A stretch of 64,000 nucleotides of DNA from Neoscytalidium dimidiatum (Eukaryota; Ascomycota; Dothideomycetes; Botryosphaeriales; Botryosphaeriaceae): contig JAVSCG010000040.1 of assembly GCA_037367355.1 (NCBI GenBank), forward strand, positions 243,957 through 307,956. The letters run 5' to 3'. Within the stretch, counting starts at the first letter, position 1; each line of letters starts with the position of its first letter. This document shows positions 20,483 through 32,639 of the stretch, in pieces. The notes beneath the pieces were generated by a model. That model was not told where the DNA came from. It made no database searches and saw only the letters and a list, made by a program, of their open reading frames with translations. Made by a program: the position numbers and the translations under genes.

Positions 20483-21242
20483 GTTGGATACATTATCCGT
20501 AATTTATAATTGGTTTTCTTTAAACTCCAGAAACAATATATAAGAACGTTATTATATACTTTAACATCCCTTAATAAAAAAATTTTTTTATTACTTTAAC
20601 AAAAAAATACAGGCTAATAATTTCTTCAATGAATCAACCTATTTGTATAAATATAAATTTATTTATTTAAGCTTGAAAATTATACGGAGGATTTTCATGG
20701 AAGGATTCTTGTAATAAATAATTACCTTCTAGTCGTTGAACGTCCTTATATTTAAATTTTAATCATTTAATAATCAAATATAAGTTACGCTTCAAGTTAA
20801 CTATATAATATTCATTAAAATTAATAGTATTTCTTAAAATTTATCCTCTTTATTACCTTACAATTATTCATTGTAGGAGGACTAACAGTTTTTTGTAATC
20901 CCTAGCGTAGCTTTTTCAATAATACAAGACCTTTCCTTTCTGCGTCTTGCGATCTTATGCCCCGCTTATGCGACTGAAAGACGTGTAAGTCAAACAGTAA
21001 AGCAAGATTAAGCCATTAAACTTTTGAAGTAAATATCAATATCATTATAAAAATATCTTCGGTTATAAACCAAAGCATACAAATATAACAACTAAAAACA
21101 TTATTAATAAATTTAATTAACGTTTTTTTTACATCTATTTCCCATATAGTAAAAATCTTACTTAGATTAAAAAATATAGTTCTAACTCAATAGAAAAATA
21201 ACTGAATTAGTTATATATATAACTAATAACAAAATAAATATA

Positions 21243-21297
21243 GAATATATATATGTCATGTTAAAAATAACATGACATATATATTCTATTGCAATAT
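21243..21297. repeat. Long perfect hairpin within an rnl exon
   Basis: AGAATATATATATGTCATGT and its complement around TAAAAATA. Probably an expanded variable helix in domain V of the large rRNA. Confidence 0.6.
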
Positions 21298-21922
21298 GCA
21301 ATTTTACAAAATTAACTTTGGATATACCCAGGTACTTTTTATGGGATCTGTGCCCCGCATAAACCGTCCACTAGCAACTGTTTCCCGGGCTATTTGTTAA
21401 ATATCCCCTTTTCCTTTATGGATTATTAATGTAGACTTATTCTTACTACTTTACTCTTCTCTCACAAGCATAGATAAAGTATAGTATTACACCACCTTAA
21501 TCATCTATGCTTGTATACATAAGAAGGTTCGGGATGCGCCGGCCTTCTCAGTATAACGAAATACCGAATTTCATAAAGAATATTCTACCGGTATGATAAA
21601 CTAAGTAAAGGTGTTTCAATTGTATCTCCTCGGCTACCTTATACACTACAACTTGTTCAATCATACCTAATTACTAGCAACAGTAAAGCTGCATAGGGTC
21701 TGTAGAGATAGGTTGTTTTATTACTAAAACTTCCCCCTCGTGGAACCGTACGTGCAACTTTCATCGCATACGGCTCGAGCATTAAATTTATACACATATT
21801 TAAAGTTTAATTATAATTAAACCAATAAAAAGAAACCAATAACAATAAACCAATAAAAACCACCTTCTATATATAAGAATTGCTGCTGCAAAAAAAAAGG
21901 AGCGATAGAAAAAAGATAATAA

Positions 21923-22682
21923 TTAACTTCTACCTTTATTCATAGAAGCTTTAATATCTTTCATTTTTTGTAATCCTTCAGGAGTATCCTGTGCTCTTTC
22001 AGCCTTTAGTTTAATTAATTTTTTTCAATCTAAATAATCTAAATATTTTCGTGTTAATAACGGATACTTATCAAAAAATTCTGTTACAACAGAATGTTGA
22101 TTAACAACAAATCTATTAACAATACGAGAACTTTTTGCGGCCTCTATATCATTTATATCATATTTAGGTTTTAAATAACCACAACCAAAGAATTGAATAA
22201 AAGCATTCAGGATACTTACATCATGATTACTTTGTGCTATTTCTAGAGTAGGGGTTAACGCTGTATAAGGTTTTCCTCTACTCATTGTATTAGCAATACC
22301 AAATTGAAAACTACCTTCCCCATCAATGAACGCTTGAACTCATTCATTGTTTAATTTTATAGGTTCAGATTTTTTAAGATGATATCATCTTTCCTCAAAA
22401 GAACGCAAGCTATTCATATTATTTTTAATTAATAGAATATTATCCATAACTTCTTTATTAAGATGACGTTTATCTTTCATAAGTAAAGCTACTTTTTTAA
22501 AATCTAGATAATCTAGATGTTTAGATGTCAATAAAGAATACTTATCTAAATGAGGTATAACATTGTTTATTATATCCTCTATTTTATTAATGCTAAATTT
22601 ATAAGCATTTTCTTTTTTATTATCAAAATAAATATTACCACAGCCAAAATATTTCTGCAAATCTAAAACACAAATGCTAGAT
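21923..22682 (-). pseudogene. LAGLIDADG endonuclease, C-terminal part after GIY-YIG insertion
   Basis: Directly after the stop of 22700-23764 the other half of the LAGLIDADG gene resumes: SSICVLDLQKYFGCGNIYF, YSLLTSKHLDYLDFKKVAL, then motif 2 as NNEWVQAFIDGEGSFQFGIA, FFDKYPLLTRKYLDYLDW and EGLQKMKDIKASMNKG, stop at 21923. The frame is open throughout with TGA as Trp, but it has lost its first motif and start. Confidence 0.7.
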
Positions 22683-22699
22683 AAAAAATTAAATAGACC

Positions 22700-23764
22700 T
22701 TAAACACCTCTAAAAATAGTGACAATATATCTTTTTTTGAAAAGTTTTATTTCACCTTTTTTTTTTAGATACTCTGCTTTTGTTTTCTCATAATAGATCA
22801 TACCGTTAATACAGCAATCTAAAACTTTAGCTGCTTCGGATAAAGAGTCATACATAGTAGTAACATTTTCTTTACTATCATATACCTCAACTTTTATACG
22901 TTTGGCTACGGAATTAATAAGAGCTCGCTCCTTTAATTTGGTAATATGTTCTTCACTGTAAACTCTTTTTCCTCTCATTTTTGCACGTGCAGCATCTGTG
23001 TGTTTGTATCCTGCAGGAGACCCAGCTATCTTTAATATATTATATTCTGGTTGTAGAAGGTCTAAATAATATTGTTCTCTAGCCAGAACATTTTCTTTTT
23101 CACAATATTCAAGAATTTCTAAACTAAAAGAAGAATAGCCATACTTTAATATTGCTTTACAAATTGCCAAATTAGAATCTTTTCCTATAGTAATTTTTTT
23201 ATGATTAAAATAGTGAACAAATCTACCATAAAGAGCAGTACTAGAACCCACATAGGATTTATTATTTTCCAAGTTTGTTCAACGATATACACCCGATTTC
23301 CCTCTATTATCTTTAAGGATTTCATTTTTAAGTATATCTACGTTAGGATAATAAGCTACTGGCTTTAATCTATTTGAATTATTGCCAGAACCAGTTGAAA
23401 TAAATCTTTTGGACAGAACCCTATTAAAACCAAATACCTGACTAGATTTGTGTACTAATCCAACCGAATGTAAAGAGTGTTCTTTACCGGAAGGAAGAGT
23501 TACTTTAAAAGCCAAAGAAATTTTATGCCCACTATTAGTTTTTTGCGTAAAAATAGAAAAATTACCTTCAGAGTCTATTATACCTGTAACCCACCAAGGG
23601 GCTAGGTTAATATTTGAAGGCAAACAGGATTTGAAATCCTGTTTTTTAATTGAACATAGTGTAGAGTACTCTCTCACTAATTTTGTTCTGATTGAGATGT
23701 TTTGGCATTTAGCCAATTTAAGACCAGTAGAAATTAATAAATTTATATTTTTTAATGTTTTCAT
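22700..23764 (-). CDS. In-frame fusion: LAGLIDADG N-terminus joined to GIY-YIG endonuclease
   Basis: One frame from ATG 23764 with TGA as Trp. Residues about 55-100 are the first domain of a LAGLIDADG enzyme (NLAPWWVTGIIDSEGNFSIF). After GKEHSLHS the frame leaves that family and continues through a leader into a full GIY-YIG enzyme: NRGKSGVYRWTNLENNKSYV, GSSTALYGRF, EILEYCEKENVLAREQYYLD, QPEYNILKIAGSPAGY, then a C-terminal repeat (YDSLSEAAKVLDCCINGMIY) and a stop at 22700. The GIY-YIG part is complete and may be active; its expression would use the LAGLIDADG start. It sits in the ORF loop of a group II intron. Confidence 0.75.
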
Positions 23765-24403
23765 GTTTTCTGTATTAATTAAAAAAAAGGGACAAAATTA
23801 GATATTTATAATACTCCTAATTACTCCACTGTTGTACTACTATTTCCTCCCTATAAGTTTTATGTATCCCCAGTTTTCACCTTTCCCCATAAAGTGTTTA
23901 TAGTTCCTTTTCATCAAAGGAGAGGTTAACCACTAATCTTAAATATTGAGCACTATAAAGACCATCCTTATGAGCTAAATCCTTTGACTCTCCTCATACG
24001 AACAGCTAAGCAATTAACTGGGACATCTCTTACCAGTGTATAAGCTTTATGCTAGTAACCCTCGCAAGGTTACGCGGTACACCTCAGCTTTTCTGTTAAA
24101 AGTACTTCTAAATATCTTATTGTTAAAGATGCACACTACCAATAAAAGAAAATCCAACAAATAAGAAATAAATATGTGTTCCTGGCTCCGCTAGCGGAGA
24201 AAAAAGTTCATAACTACATATGTAGTTACCTTTAAATGTGTGTATAAATTATTAACGCCTGTTCTAAGTCTGCATTCTTTCGAATTAGATCAATATCGAT
24301 CCTATCCTCGCTATTACCGCAAGGCATTCGCTTTTTAGAACATCCTTTACCCACTATTATATATTCAGCCTCACGACTGAACTTCCACCTAAATTAATCT
24401 TTT

Positions 24404-24436
24404 TAATTTCTTTTTCTTTATATTATAAAGAAAAAG
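24404..24436. repeat. AT-rich palindrome
   Basis: AATTTCTTTTTCTTTATATT then ATAAAGAAAAAGATCA, within the group II intron. Confidence 0.55.
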
Positions 24437-25373
24437 ATCAGCGCAGTAGAAAAAAGATAATTAGATGGGTAACATTGGGCTTACCTAGTTTACTTAATAA
24501 CACCTTAATGATTACCTTAGGATCCCACTATACGTATGTTGATATTAGACCCATAAAGAAAAGAACGAGAACTCTTTTCTACAATCAACAAATATTTTTC
24601 TCAAAACCTAGTATATACGCTTCAAACGTGGATTCGTGTTTACTATCCTTAGTAATCTAGCTCACCAACCTAGTTATCTTCCTATGTACTCGAGTATAGA
24701 AAGGTAGGTTGGACAGTCATAAACTGTTAATTTAACGGGCTTCACACAAAAGAATTACTTCAAATGCATGCCGTATGAGCTCAAATGATGGGTTATTTGG
24801 TGGGTTCTCACCACATTGCTATTAAGCACTTTTCTAGTCGCACTCTCGTCTAACTAGAGGTAAGCAGCATCTTCACTGCTATTTCAATTTCACTGAGCCA
24901 ATCATTGAGACAGCTGTTGTATCGTTTTATCATTCATGCAAAGACCGCATTTAACGGCCAAGGTATTCCGCTACCTTAGGCTTTTCCTCGACATAAAGTC
25001 GAAGTTTGGACTATATCATCAGTTTATAAAGGTAAAGGGCATGATTATTTACCTTCAAAGTCCCAAAATAATAATATTACAATTATATTCTATTTAATTT
25101 TGTTAAGATAAAGAATTAATAATTGAATACTACATATTACATGACAGGTGTGACTCTGTTACTTTATATTTTTAAGTATATGTCTACATATAAGACTTTC
25201 TTTTAATAGAAACATTTCATATATAAGATATAAAATATACCTCTCATAAAAAAGAGCTACATAATATATATTAGTAAACATAAAACAAATAAACCGTCTA
25301 GCGTGTAGTCTCTGAGGATAATAAACCCTTACTGAGTAATTTGTAGAAACTATCCTTCAGATAATAATAAACC

Positions 25374-25952
25374 TTATTTAGAATCAATAATATCTAATAT
25401 TTCTTCCAGACCTCTTTTTCTTTGTTTACCTTTACCATCCGGATTTAGAGTATATGCTACTCTAACCAAATCTTTAAGTACTTCCTTACTCATAGTTGTT
25501 TTTCTGCATTCATATAAAGTATTAGCAATTTGGCTAAAATTTGTATAGAAATTAGATTTGTACTTACTAGAATAAGGCAGTACATATAAAAGATAAAAAG
25601 GTAACACTAGTTCTTTGATATTCTGGATACCCTTTAAAGAGTAAACCCATACTTTATCAGATCCGGATTTCCGGTGAACACTACCTTGATTGTTAAACAA
25701 GGCTTTAAAAGAATAAAGAATACTCAACCCATTTTCATGTTGTGCTACATTAAATTCAGGTTGAAGTATAATCCCGTTAGTGGTTTTAGAAGACTTAGTA
25801 ATAGAAATTACTAAAGTTCCTTCACCTTCTACAAAACCACCCAGCCAAAATTTGTAGTTCTCTGTCTGAACTAAGGTATTTATTCTTTCCTGCTGATTAG
25901 TTTGTAACTCATTGTTACTAAAACTATTATTATTAGAATTGTTGTTTAACAT
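25374..25952 (-). CDS. Single-motif LAGLIDADG endonuclease, intact
   Basis: 192 residues from ATG 25952. An Asn-rich N-terminus precedes YKFWLGGFVEGEGTLVISIT, the only LAGLIDADG motif, with E-x-E in place of D-x-D. The rest (EFNVAQHENGLSILYSFKAL, VWVYSLKGIQNIKELVLPFY, LRTV-less C-terminus ending RKRGLEEILDIID) fits the homodimeric I-CreI/I-CeuI type, and the intron lies at the L1923 site used by that type. No stops or inserts; probably functional in homing. Confidence 0.85.
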   Translation of the reverse strand: MLNNNSNNNSFSNNELQTNQQERINTLVQTENYKFWLGGFVEGEGTLVISITKSSKTTNGIILQPEFNVAQHENGLSILYSFKALFNNQGSVHRKSGSDKVWVYSLKGIQNIKELVLPFYLLYVLPYSSKYKSNFYTNFSQIANTLYECRKTTMSKEVLKDLVRVAYTLNPDGKGKQRKRGLEEILDIIDSK

Positions 25953-26117
25953 TTTTCGAAGTAATTAATACTAATATTCCTCTAAATATACCTAAGATCA
26001 CTCGTATATAACGCTCGAGGCACCCTAATGTATCCAATATGTAGTATGAAATACATTAAAGAAAGACAGGACAATTGTCTTACGCACTAATAGGGATATA
26101 TTGTCTTGTTAAAACAC

Positions 26118-26176
26118 TAGTCCCCCCGGTGGGGGTCCTCCCCCAACGGCGCGGGACCTCCCCGCACCGCCGGGGA
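26118..26176. repeat. GC palindrome group
   Basis: AGTCCCCCCGGTGGGGGTCC, then CCCGCACCGCCGGGG, inside the L1923 intron upstream of its endonuclease gene. Confidence 0.7.
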
Positions 26177-27524
26177 AGAGGGAAATAATTAGGTTAATGA
26201 TAACTGTATCTAACAATTAAATGCTAGATTAAAAAGTTACCCAATAATAAGTTAGATCCAAATAAATAAAAGATGCTTTACCTCAAAGAATTTAACAATA
26301 CAATACTAATAATAACAAAAAGTAACAATAAATTATTAGACCTCTCAGCATATAGCTAGATTTAATAAGGGCCCTATTTTTTTTTTATTATACGGAAAGC
26401 CGACCCTTATAGATAAGGCCGCCATTGAATGGGGGTTCCTTCAAAACCTAGCCTATTTTAGTCAGCTAAATAAATTCGTTAACCATCCATCATCGGGCAG
26501 ACGGCACACTTTATACTTCGATTTGTCATCTTACGCAAAGTGCTGTGTTTTAATTAAACAGTCGTACAACACCATTCTGTGCCTCCTCTTCTAAATCTGA
26601 TATTAATCAGTTAGAATGGCACTCCTTATCCCGCAGTTACGGAGTCAATTTGCCGAGTTCCTTAATGATTGTTAGCTCAAACGCCTTCGTATTCTCTACT
26701 TGCTTACTGGTGGTAGTTTCTAGGTACGGTTTTGCCAACATTATATTTGGCACCCTTATATTTTTTTCCAGAACGCTTAGTACTCTAAATTTTTAATCCA
26801 TTTAACATCTGTCTAGCTTCCTTTGTAACTAAACAGTTTCTTTCCCTTAGGATATACTGAATATACTTGCTATAAATTTCAGCACGAAAAAATAAGAAAC
26901 CAGTAGGCCTGAAACGATCAAAGGACCTGTAGCAAGCAGTGACAGTATCCAGCTTTACTGGTCTAGCATTATAATATAGTTGACTCTATATTATAAACTA
27001 ATAGCGCATTTAACATGACTTTCAAATGCATTAACAGTGTTAATACATAATCTTCTTATCTATTAAATAAATTAATTAGTTTATCTAAGGTTGTCATACA
27101 TAAGGAAGATTTTCTCATCGTTTAATCCTTTAGGGCAGGTCTGTAAACTTAGAGGCCGTTACTTTAAAGAAATTCCATAAGCTTAAGGCGAGGGTATTCC
27201 CCTTTTTCGTTACTCATGTCAGCATTCTCACTTGGGTTATCTAATTTTTTTACTTAAAAAGTAAAAATCGAAGATTTCCCCAATGTTCCGCTACCCCATA
27301 AATACAATACTTTACAAACATCGAATAATTGTATTTATCCGATGTTTTATTAACAAATATTAATAAATATGGACAAGGTGTCGGTATATTGTTTTAGATC
27401 CGTTATATTTTCGGTGCTTTTAACTTATATAAATTAATGTATATTAATTTATAATTGAACCAGTGCTCTGTTACGCATAACCATCAGATTCATCATACAA
27501 ACAATAAACAGATAGTACTTCCCG

Positions 27525-27591
27525 CGCTAATTTTTTTTCATAAAAAAAATAAGCGGGAGGGCTACCACGGGACCTTAAAAATGGGGGCCCT
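27525..27591. repeat. GC/AT palindrome in intron tail
   Basis: CCCGCGCTAATTTTTTTTCA then AAAAAAAATAAGCGGGAGGG plus a small GGGACC..GGGGGCCC hairpin. Confidence 0.6.
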
Positions 27592-27706
27592 AGTACTTAC
27601 AAATAATTAGATAGGTTCATTAATATCTAATAATTTGCACACTTTATTTCAAGGAGAGGTATGACCTTTAAATGTCTACAAGGCTATGGAAAAAAAAATA
27701 TTAACA

Positions 27707-28873
27707 TTAGTTAATATCTCTAAGTGTGTTCATATTAGATTTTAATAATCTAATTTTTTCTAAGCCTTCGACAGTCAAGTGCTCTTTATCCTTAATAAGT
27801 TGAGCTGCTTTACAAAAGTCTTTGTAATTATCCAATTTAACTCCAATTATAGGGTACTTTTCAAAAAACGGAATTATTTTATCAACTATATCCATAAAAT
27901 TTGTTACTTGAAAATCTACAATATCTCCACGTTCAGAGATATACCCACAACCTAAATAACTAACAAGTCTCTCCATTAAAAATTTATCTCGAGATTGTTG
28001 AGTTATTTGAAATCTTAATTGTACTTGATAACCTATTACATGGCTAACTGATTTAAACATTCTAACCATGAAACTACCCTCACCGCTAACAAATCCAGCA
28101 ATTCAGTTAGGATCAGGTATTTCTTTATTAACTCTACATCTCTGTATATTAACAGGTTCAAGTTTAGGGAACGCTTCTTTTAATTGATCAGGAAGACCTT
28201 TATTAATTAAAGCTTTAATTGCCACTAATTTTTTTAAACCTTCAATAGTAAGATGCTGTTTATTCAGAATTAATTCATAGGCTTTTTTGAAGAGTAAATA
28301 ATCAGCCCATTTTTGAGTAATTAGAGGATATTTATCAAAAAATTTTATAATAGCAGACATATCCTTAAAAGAGGATACCTGTAATTCAACAGAATCTAGC
28401 CGAGTTTTAGATCTATAAATTTTTCCAACCCCTAATGTGGATTGAATTAATTTTAGAATCTTTTCATCTTTTAAGTGCAACCCTATTTGGAAATAAAGTC
28501 TAACAGATAGGGGCATAGTATTACCTAATCCATTATTTCCACTATAAAGAGAGGGAGATCAAGGATTGCCCTTGTAATTCTTATTTTTAATAATAGAAAT
28601 ACGGAAACAACCTTCAGCATCTACAAACCCAGTTACTCATCAACCAGATAATTTTGTTATCTGTGATGTAGTACTAAAATTTAAACGATTAGTAAAGTTT
28701 GAACCTTTAGCTAACTTATTAACTAATTTTAGTTTTCTTGTTAAATATAAAGAAACACCTCCTTTGTATCCGGTATTTACTACATGTTTATTATTTGCTA
28801 AGAAGGGATTCTGATTAGAGAGTTTATTTCTAAACTCATTAGAGTACACCTTAAATACAAGATAATTTAGCAT
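27707..28873 (-). CDS. Double-motif LAGLIDADG endonuclease, intact
   Basis: 388 residues from ATG 28873 with TGA as Trp. Motif 1 WWVTGFVDAEGCFRISIIK, motif 2 WIAGFVSGEGSFMVRMFK, each followed by the family signatures (FFDKYPLITQKWADYLLFKK and HLTIEGLKKLVAIKALINKG; FFEKYPIIGVKLDNYKDFCK and HLTVEGLEKIRLLKSNMN). No stops or GC inserts, unlike most HEGs here. It lies after the intron core and probably mediates homing at the L1065 site. Its first 30 codons match the broken leader of the HEG at 54465-55439 at the DNA level. Confidence 0.85.
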
Positions 28874-29529
28874 TATCTTGTATCAACTACCGTCTACTCG
28901 TTGCTCTTTTACAGATTTTAACATAAGACGAACCTTATGATTGGATTTAAAATCTGATTTAGATCCGCGATTGCCCATTATCTTTTCAGATATCTTCTGA
29001 CTTATTACCATGTATGAGTGATTAATTCATCCACTTATATTCATTAAAATATAGCTTGGTATCAGAAGCTTTAGGAGGTCCCCGGAATTTGATAGTTTCT
29101 CCCACATAGATGATATCCCACATCATCCGGTAGGTCTTCAAAAAATGGCCGCTTCTAAGCCTATTTCCTGGTTGTATTTGAAAAATACTTCCTTAATTTC
29201 ACTTAACAATAATTTTGGAACCTTAAACACTTGTTCTGGGCTGTTTCCCTTTAGACATACACAGATCTACCTTTTTAGCCCAACATTTGTTAGGCAGAGT
29301 AAAGGTACTTCTCCCTAAATAGTTAAAGATCATATTTTTCTATAACTATCCATTTAGACAACAGGTTTATACCTGGTTTCAGTAATTAGCTGAAACTAAA
29401 GTAATTTTTTTTATATATTCGTAAATTTATTGACACAGCCTACTCCGGCAAAGCCGGGTAGTGTACCTCCCCAAAAATAATATATTGGATTTTTTTTTGG
29501 GGATAGTCTTTAATATTTTTTTTATATTG

Positions 29530-30303
29530 TTATATTTTTGATATAACAAATATCCCATTGATAGGTGCACCTCTTTTAATTGCATTATAAATTGCTTGTC
29601 TAGTTACACCTAAAAATTCACCTGCTTCAGTTTGGTTTGTAAATTCTTTTATCTCATTAGTTTGAGTATTTAAAACCGAAACAGATACTCCTTCACGTGC
29701 TAAAGTTTTAGCCCTTATATTATCTAAGGCCTCAGGGGTTAAAGGATTATTTTTTCTATAGCTTGCAGTTGCAGTGGCCAGTTTTTTTCTGGTTTCTTCA
29801 CTAACAAATTTTCCCTTATGTATTGAAGATAATAATTCTTTATGCTCAGGAGATATAATTTTAGCTTTTAACTTTTCTATACTCTCCTGGCTATGCTTAA
29901 AACCAAATAAAGAATACGCGTACTTTAATATATTATAGTCCGGAACCAATAAATCTAAATAAAATTGTTCTCTCTCAAGTAGTTCAGTTTTTGGACAATA
30001 CTCTAAAATCTCCAATGTAAAATTATTGTGACCATATTTTAGTAAAGCATCTTTTATAGGTCTAGGGTTTCTATTTAATTCATTTTTATTATAATAACTT
30101 CCTAATCTTTTTGCTAAATTTACCCCACTACCTACATATGTTTTACCATTCAAATTATTTACCCAACGGTAAACACCTGATTTATACCTATTGTCTTTTA
30201 ATACCTCATTTTTTAATAATTCTGCATTTCCATAACTTTTAACTGGAGAGACTAATTTTATATCTGTTGAAGTTACATTTAAATCATTGTTGTTATTATT
30301 CAT
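29530..30303 (-). CDS. GIY-YIG homing endonuclease, intact
   Basis: 257 residues from ATG 30303. NRYKSGVYRWVNNLNGKTYV carries the GIY and YIG motifs, KRLGSYYNKN the catalytic Arg region, EILEYCPKTELLEREQFYLD the catalytic Glu, and the C-terminus (FTNQTEAGEFLGVTRQAIYN) a helix-turn-helix-like DNA-binding repeat. It is preceded by an intron block nearly identical to 39126-39650, where a LAGLIDADG gene occupies the same place. No disruptions. Confidence 0.85.
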   Translation of the reverse strand: MNNNNNDLNVTSTDIKLVSPVKSYGNAELLKNEVLKDNRYKSGVYRWVNNLNGKTYVGSGVNLAKRLGSYYNKNELNRNPRPIKDALLKYGHNNFTLEILEYCPKTELLEREQFYLDLLVPDYNILKYAYSLFGFKHSQESIEKLKAKIISPEHKELLSSIHKGKFVSEETRKKLATATASYRKNNPLTPEALDNIRAKTLAREGVSVSVLNTQTNEIKEFTNQTEAGEFLGVTRQAIYNAIKRGAPINGIFVISKI

Positions 30304-30344
30304 AGTGACGGATTAATTATTAATAAATATTGAAATGTCGACAG

Positions 30345-31000
30345 CTTAGTGTCGGTCTCCTTAGATGATCCTATTTCCTCTGTATTCTATTCGTATATGT
30401 TTAATATGAATTCCGTATTTTGAACCGATAATGGCCTTTTATCACTCTCGGGATCTCAGCCATAGGTCCTTACCGACGCTGTTAACTTGATGAGCGTCGT
30501 ATGGAGCACTACAGCCTCTACCTTCTTGTGAAAGATATAATACTAGTTTACTTCAGAATATTACCCCTAAGGTATACCTCCGTGGGTCATGATACTAAAT
30601 ATCAAGCTCACTTCTCGGATTACTAGTGTCTCCACAACTACTAACAGATTGATAGACTCCCTACACTTAGATAATACTTATTTATTTACCATCTCTAATA
30701 ATTAAATAGAGGTATTACCGTTGTAGTTACAGGTAACTACTACTCTGATGTTCATTACCGGCTCACCCTCTCCTTTAATAAAAGGGTTGCTCGGCTAGGT
30801 CCGGTCAACTACCCGGTTAACATATAAAGTTATAACTTTACATGAAAACTATTGACAAGCTGATTGACATCGCATCTTGCAGTATCTTAACCCTATTAAC
30901 ATCAAATGGGTCTGGGGTGTCAGCCCTCCCTATGATTCCCCTTCGAAAGGTAGTCGCTTGTCGGTATTAAGTCTTATACAAGAGTCGACTTTAGGTGTTA
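30345..31000 (-). repeat. Duplicated intron block Y, copy 1
   Basis: Shares long stretches with 39126-39650, e.g. TCAAGTTAACAGCGTCGGTA, GGCTGAGATCCCGAGAGTGA and ACCGACAAGCGACTACCTTT. It lies upstream of a GIY-YIG gene. Confidence 0.75.
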
Positions 31001-31779
31001 AAACATTTTATAAAAAAAATTACTTTATTGCCATTGCACCCTTTCGAGTGAGGCTTGACTATATCTTAAGCACCATATCAATAATATAAATATGATGCCA
31101 ATCCACATCTAGTCGATGAACTGCACACCTATAAACTAATTTAAATATATTTTAATTAGGTGCTTGGCTGCGGATTACCCATTTCCTTTCGTATATAGAT
31201 TTCGATTTTACCATACCACGAGTCATTACCTGTGCCACAAGATGTGTTACCACTCTTGTTTGGTTGAAATCCCTTTAGGGCTTTCCCGTCAATTTGAGGA
31301 TTTATAGCAGAAGGTTCACTTCCACTAGTAGGCTGCTTTATATAGGTTACTCAAGCCTATACAACCTTATCGTACTATGTCTGATTATTCAATATTCATC
31401 TTTGCCCTTCCGAGAGCAAATACTCACCGATAAAATCTTCACGATCCCCCGATGTATGCAAAACTATTATCCTATAAATCTAAGATAATACAATTTTGCC
31501 TGAGATCACAGTTCTGTACCTGCTAAGATGTTACTTGAATTACCTACTTATATAGGTTTCGCGGAAAACCAGCTATCCTAGTCAGTATTGTCTTTCACTA
31601 ACTTACCACAATTCTTCGGATATCTTTACAACGATACAGATTTTTCTCTTTAGCCCTTAATAAATTTATAGGCTGAGCTGAGAACTTTCTCCCTAAACAG
31701 TTTAATATATTTTTATATGCATAGTAGATATAAAGTTATTAAACTATCCATTTAACGGATAATATAGTTTATGTTTTTT

Positions 31780-32571
31780 TTATGTTATAAGCTTTTTTGT
31801 AATAGAATATGTTTTTTTTATAAGTCTTTTATTTAAAAGTGCTTGGCTGACAGCAGCTTTTGATACTCCTAATGCTTTACCAGCTTCAGTTAAACTAATA
31901 TATTCAAATTTCTCTTTAGTATTTATATTCTCAACTATAATAGACATTCTTCTGGCAGCTGTAGCATTCACGGTAGAAAGAGCTTTTTTCTGTCTAACTT
32001 CATCACTTAACACAAAATCTCTCATTTTTGCCAGAGATTCTGGTGTATGTTTGTAACCTAAAGTTGATCCTGCTTTTTCCGCAACATTATATTCCGGAAT
32101 AAGAATATCCATATAATATTGTTCTCTCTTTACTGCATCTTCTTTAGAACAATATTCTAATATTTCCAATGTAAAATTTGAGAAACCATATTTTAAAAGT
32201 GCTCTATCTATAGGTCTATTACTCTTAGCTAAAGAACGTAGACTGTAATAAGTATACATTCTAACGCTTATATTTGTGGAACTACCGACATAAGTATTTC
32301 CATTTATTTTATTTATCCAAAAATATACACCTGCTTTTTTACGATTATCTGCCAATATAGTAACTTTATCTTCATCAGCGTTGGCATAGATAACTGCAGG
32401 CTTTCTTCCTAAAAGATCTCTTGAAGTTTTGGCTGACGAATTCAATATAGAAGCTGAAGAGAAAAAATTAAAGAGTACAAATCCAGTACTAAAAGGTATT
32501 GTTTTACCAAATAAAGCAGTATTTATACGCGCTGCACGCGATGTAGTTGTTTTTTGTCATAAATTTTTCAT
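31780..32571 (-). CDS. GIY-YIG homing endonuclease, intact
   Basis: 263 residues from ATG 32571. The leader MKNLWQKTTTSRAARINTAL is followed by NRKKAGVYFWINKINGNTYV (GIY and YIG motifs), VRMYTYYSLRSL, EILEYCSKEDAVKREQYYMD (catalytic Glu) and a C-terminal repeat YISLTEAGKALGVSKAAVSQ. The leader matches the start of the LAGLIDADG gene at 36068-36890 (MKKTTTLAARINTA), although the catalytic domains are unrelated. No disruptions. Confidence 0.85.
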
Positions 32572-32639
32572 GTTTTTGTTATATTTATAAAGTGCTTAAT
32601 CATTCTTGAAATAAAATAGTGGGTAATAATAATATTATA

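Larger units (their letters stand above)
18151..20897 (-). other. rnl group I intron at L2449
   Basis: 5' exon ends AAGCTACGCTAGGGAT at 20898; 3' exon begins AACAGGCTAATTGCG at 18150; the intron ends with G. This is the site where many Pezizomycotina carry the rps3-bearing intron. Here the intron holds no rps3 but a LAGLIDADG gene split by an atp6/GIY-YIG insertion. 3' core: GAAGACATAGTCTGAACC. Confidence 0.8.
21702..24843 (-). other. rnl group II intron at about L2059
   Basis: Begins GTGCGACTAG at 24843 and ends AC at 21702. Domain V is clear at about 21735-21775 (GAGCCGTATGCGATGAAAGT and GCACGTACGGTTC). 5' exon GTTAGACGAGA, 3' exon AGACCC (bases equivalent to A2060 onward). The open frame in the loop codes for a LAGLIDADG protein rather than a reverse transcriptase, and that gene is itself invaded by a GIY-YIG gene. 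Confidence 0.75.
24981..26402 (-). other. rnl group I intron at about L1923
   Basis: 5' exon GGCGGCCTTATCTATAAGGGT ends at 26403; 3' exon CCTAAGGTAGCGG starts at 24980. This is the site cut by I-CeuI in other organisms. Core elements CTCAGAGACTACACGCTAGACGG and GATGATATAGTCC are present. Hosts the LAGLIDADG gene 25374-25952. Confidence 0.8.
27485..29140 (-). other. rnl group I intron at about L1065
   Basis: 5' exon GGCTTAGAAGCGGCCATTTTTT, 3' exon about ATGGTTATGCGTAACAGAGC. Core: CAAATTCCGGGGACCTCCTA, GGCAATCGCGGATCTAAATC, AGAGCAACGAGTAGACGGTA. Nearly the same core occurs in the rns intron 54365-55764. Confidence 0.7.
29380..31450 (-). other. rnl composite intron region (group I core plus GIY-YIG intron)
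   Basis: Between exons about L900 and about L930. From the 5' side: a complete group I core (31450-31030) with CTCAAATTGACGGGAAAG, GGGTAATCCGCAGCCAAG, TTCATCGACTAGATGTGG and CTTAAGATATAGTC; then a structured block (31000-30345) also found at 39126-39650; then the GIY-YIG gene; then a tail with AACTATTTAGGGAGAA. Either two adjacent introns or a twintron; borders uncertain. Confidence 0.5.

Noticed and set aside
21243..21297. Terminator hairpin
   Set aside because: It lies inside a large-rRNA exon, so an expanded rRNA helix is more likely.
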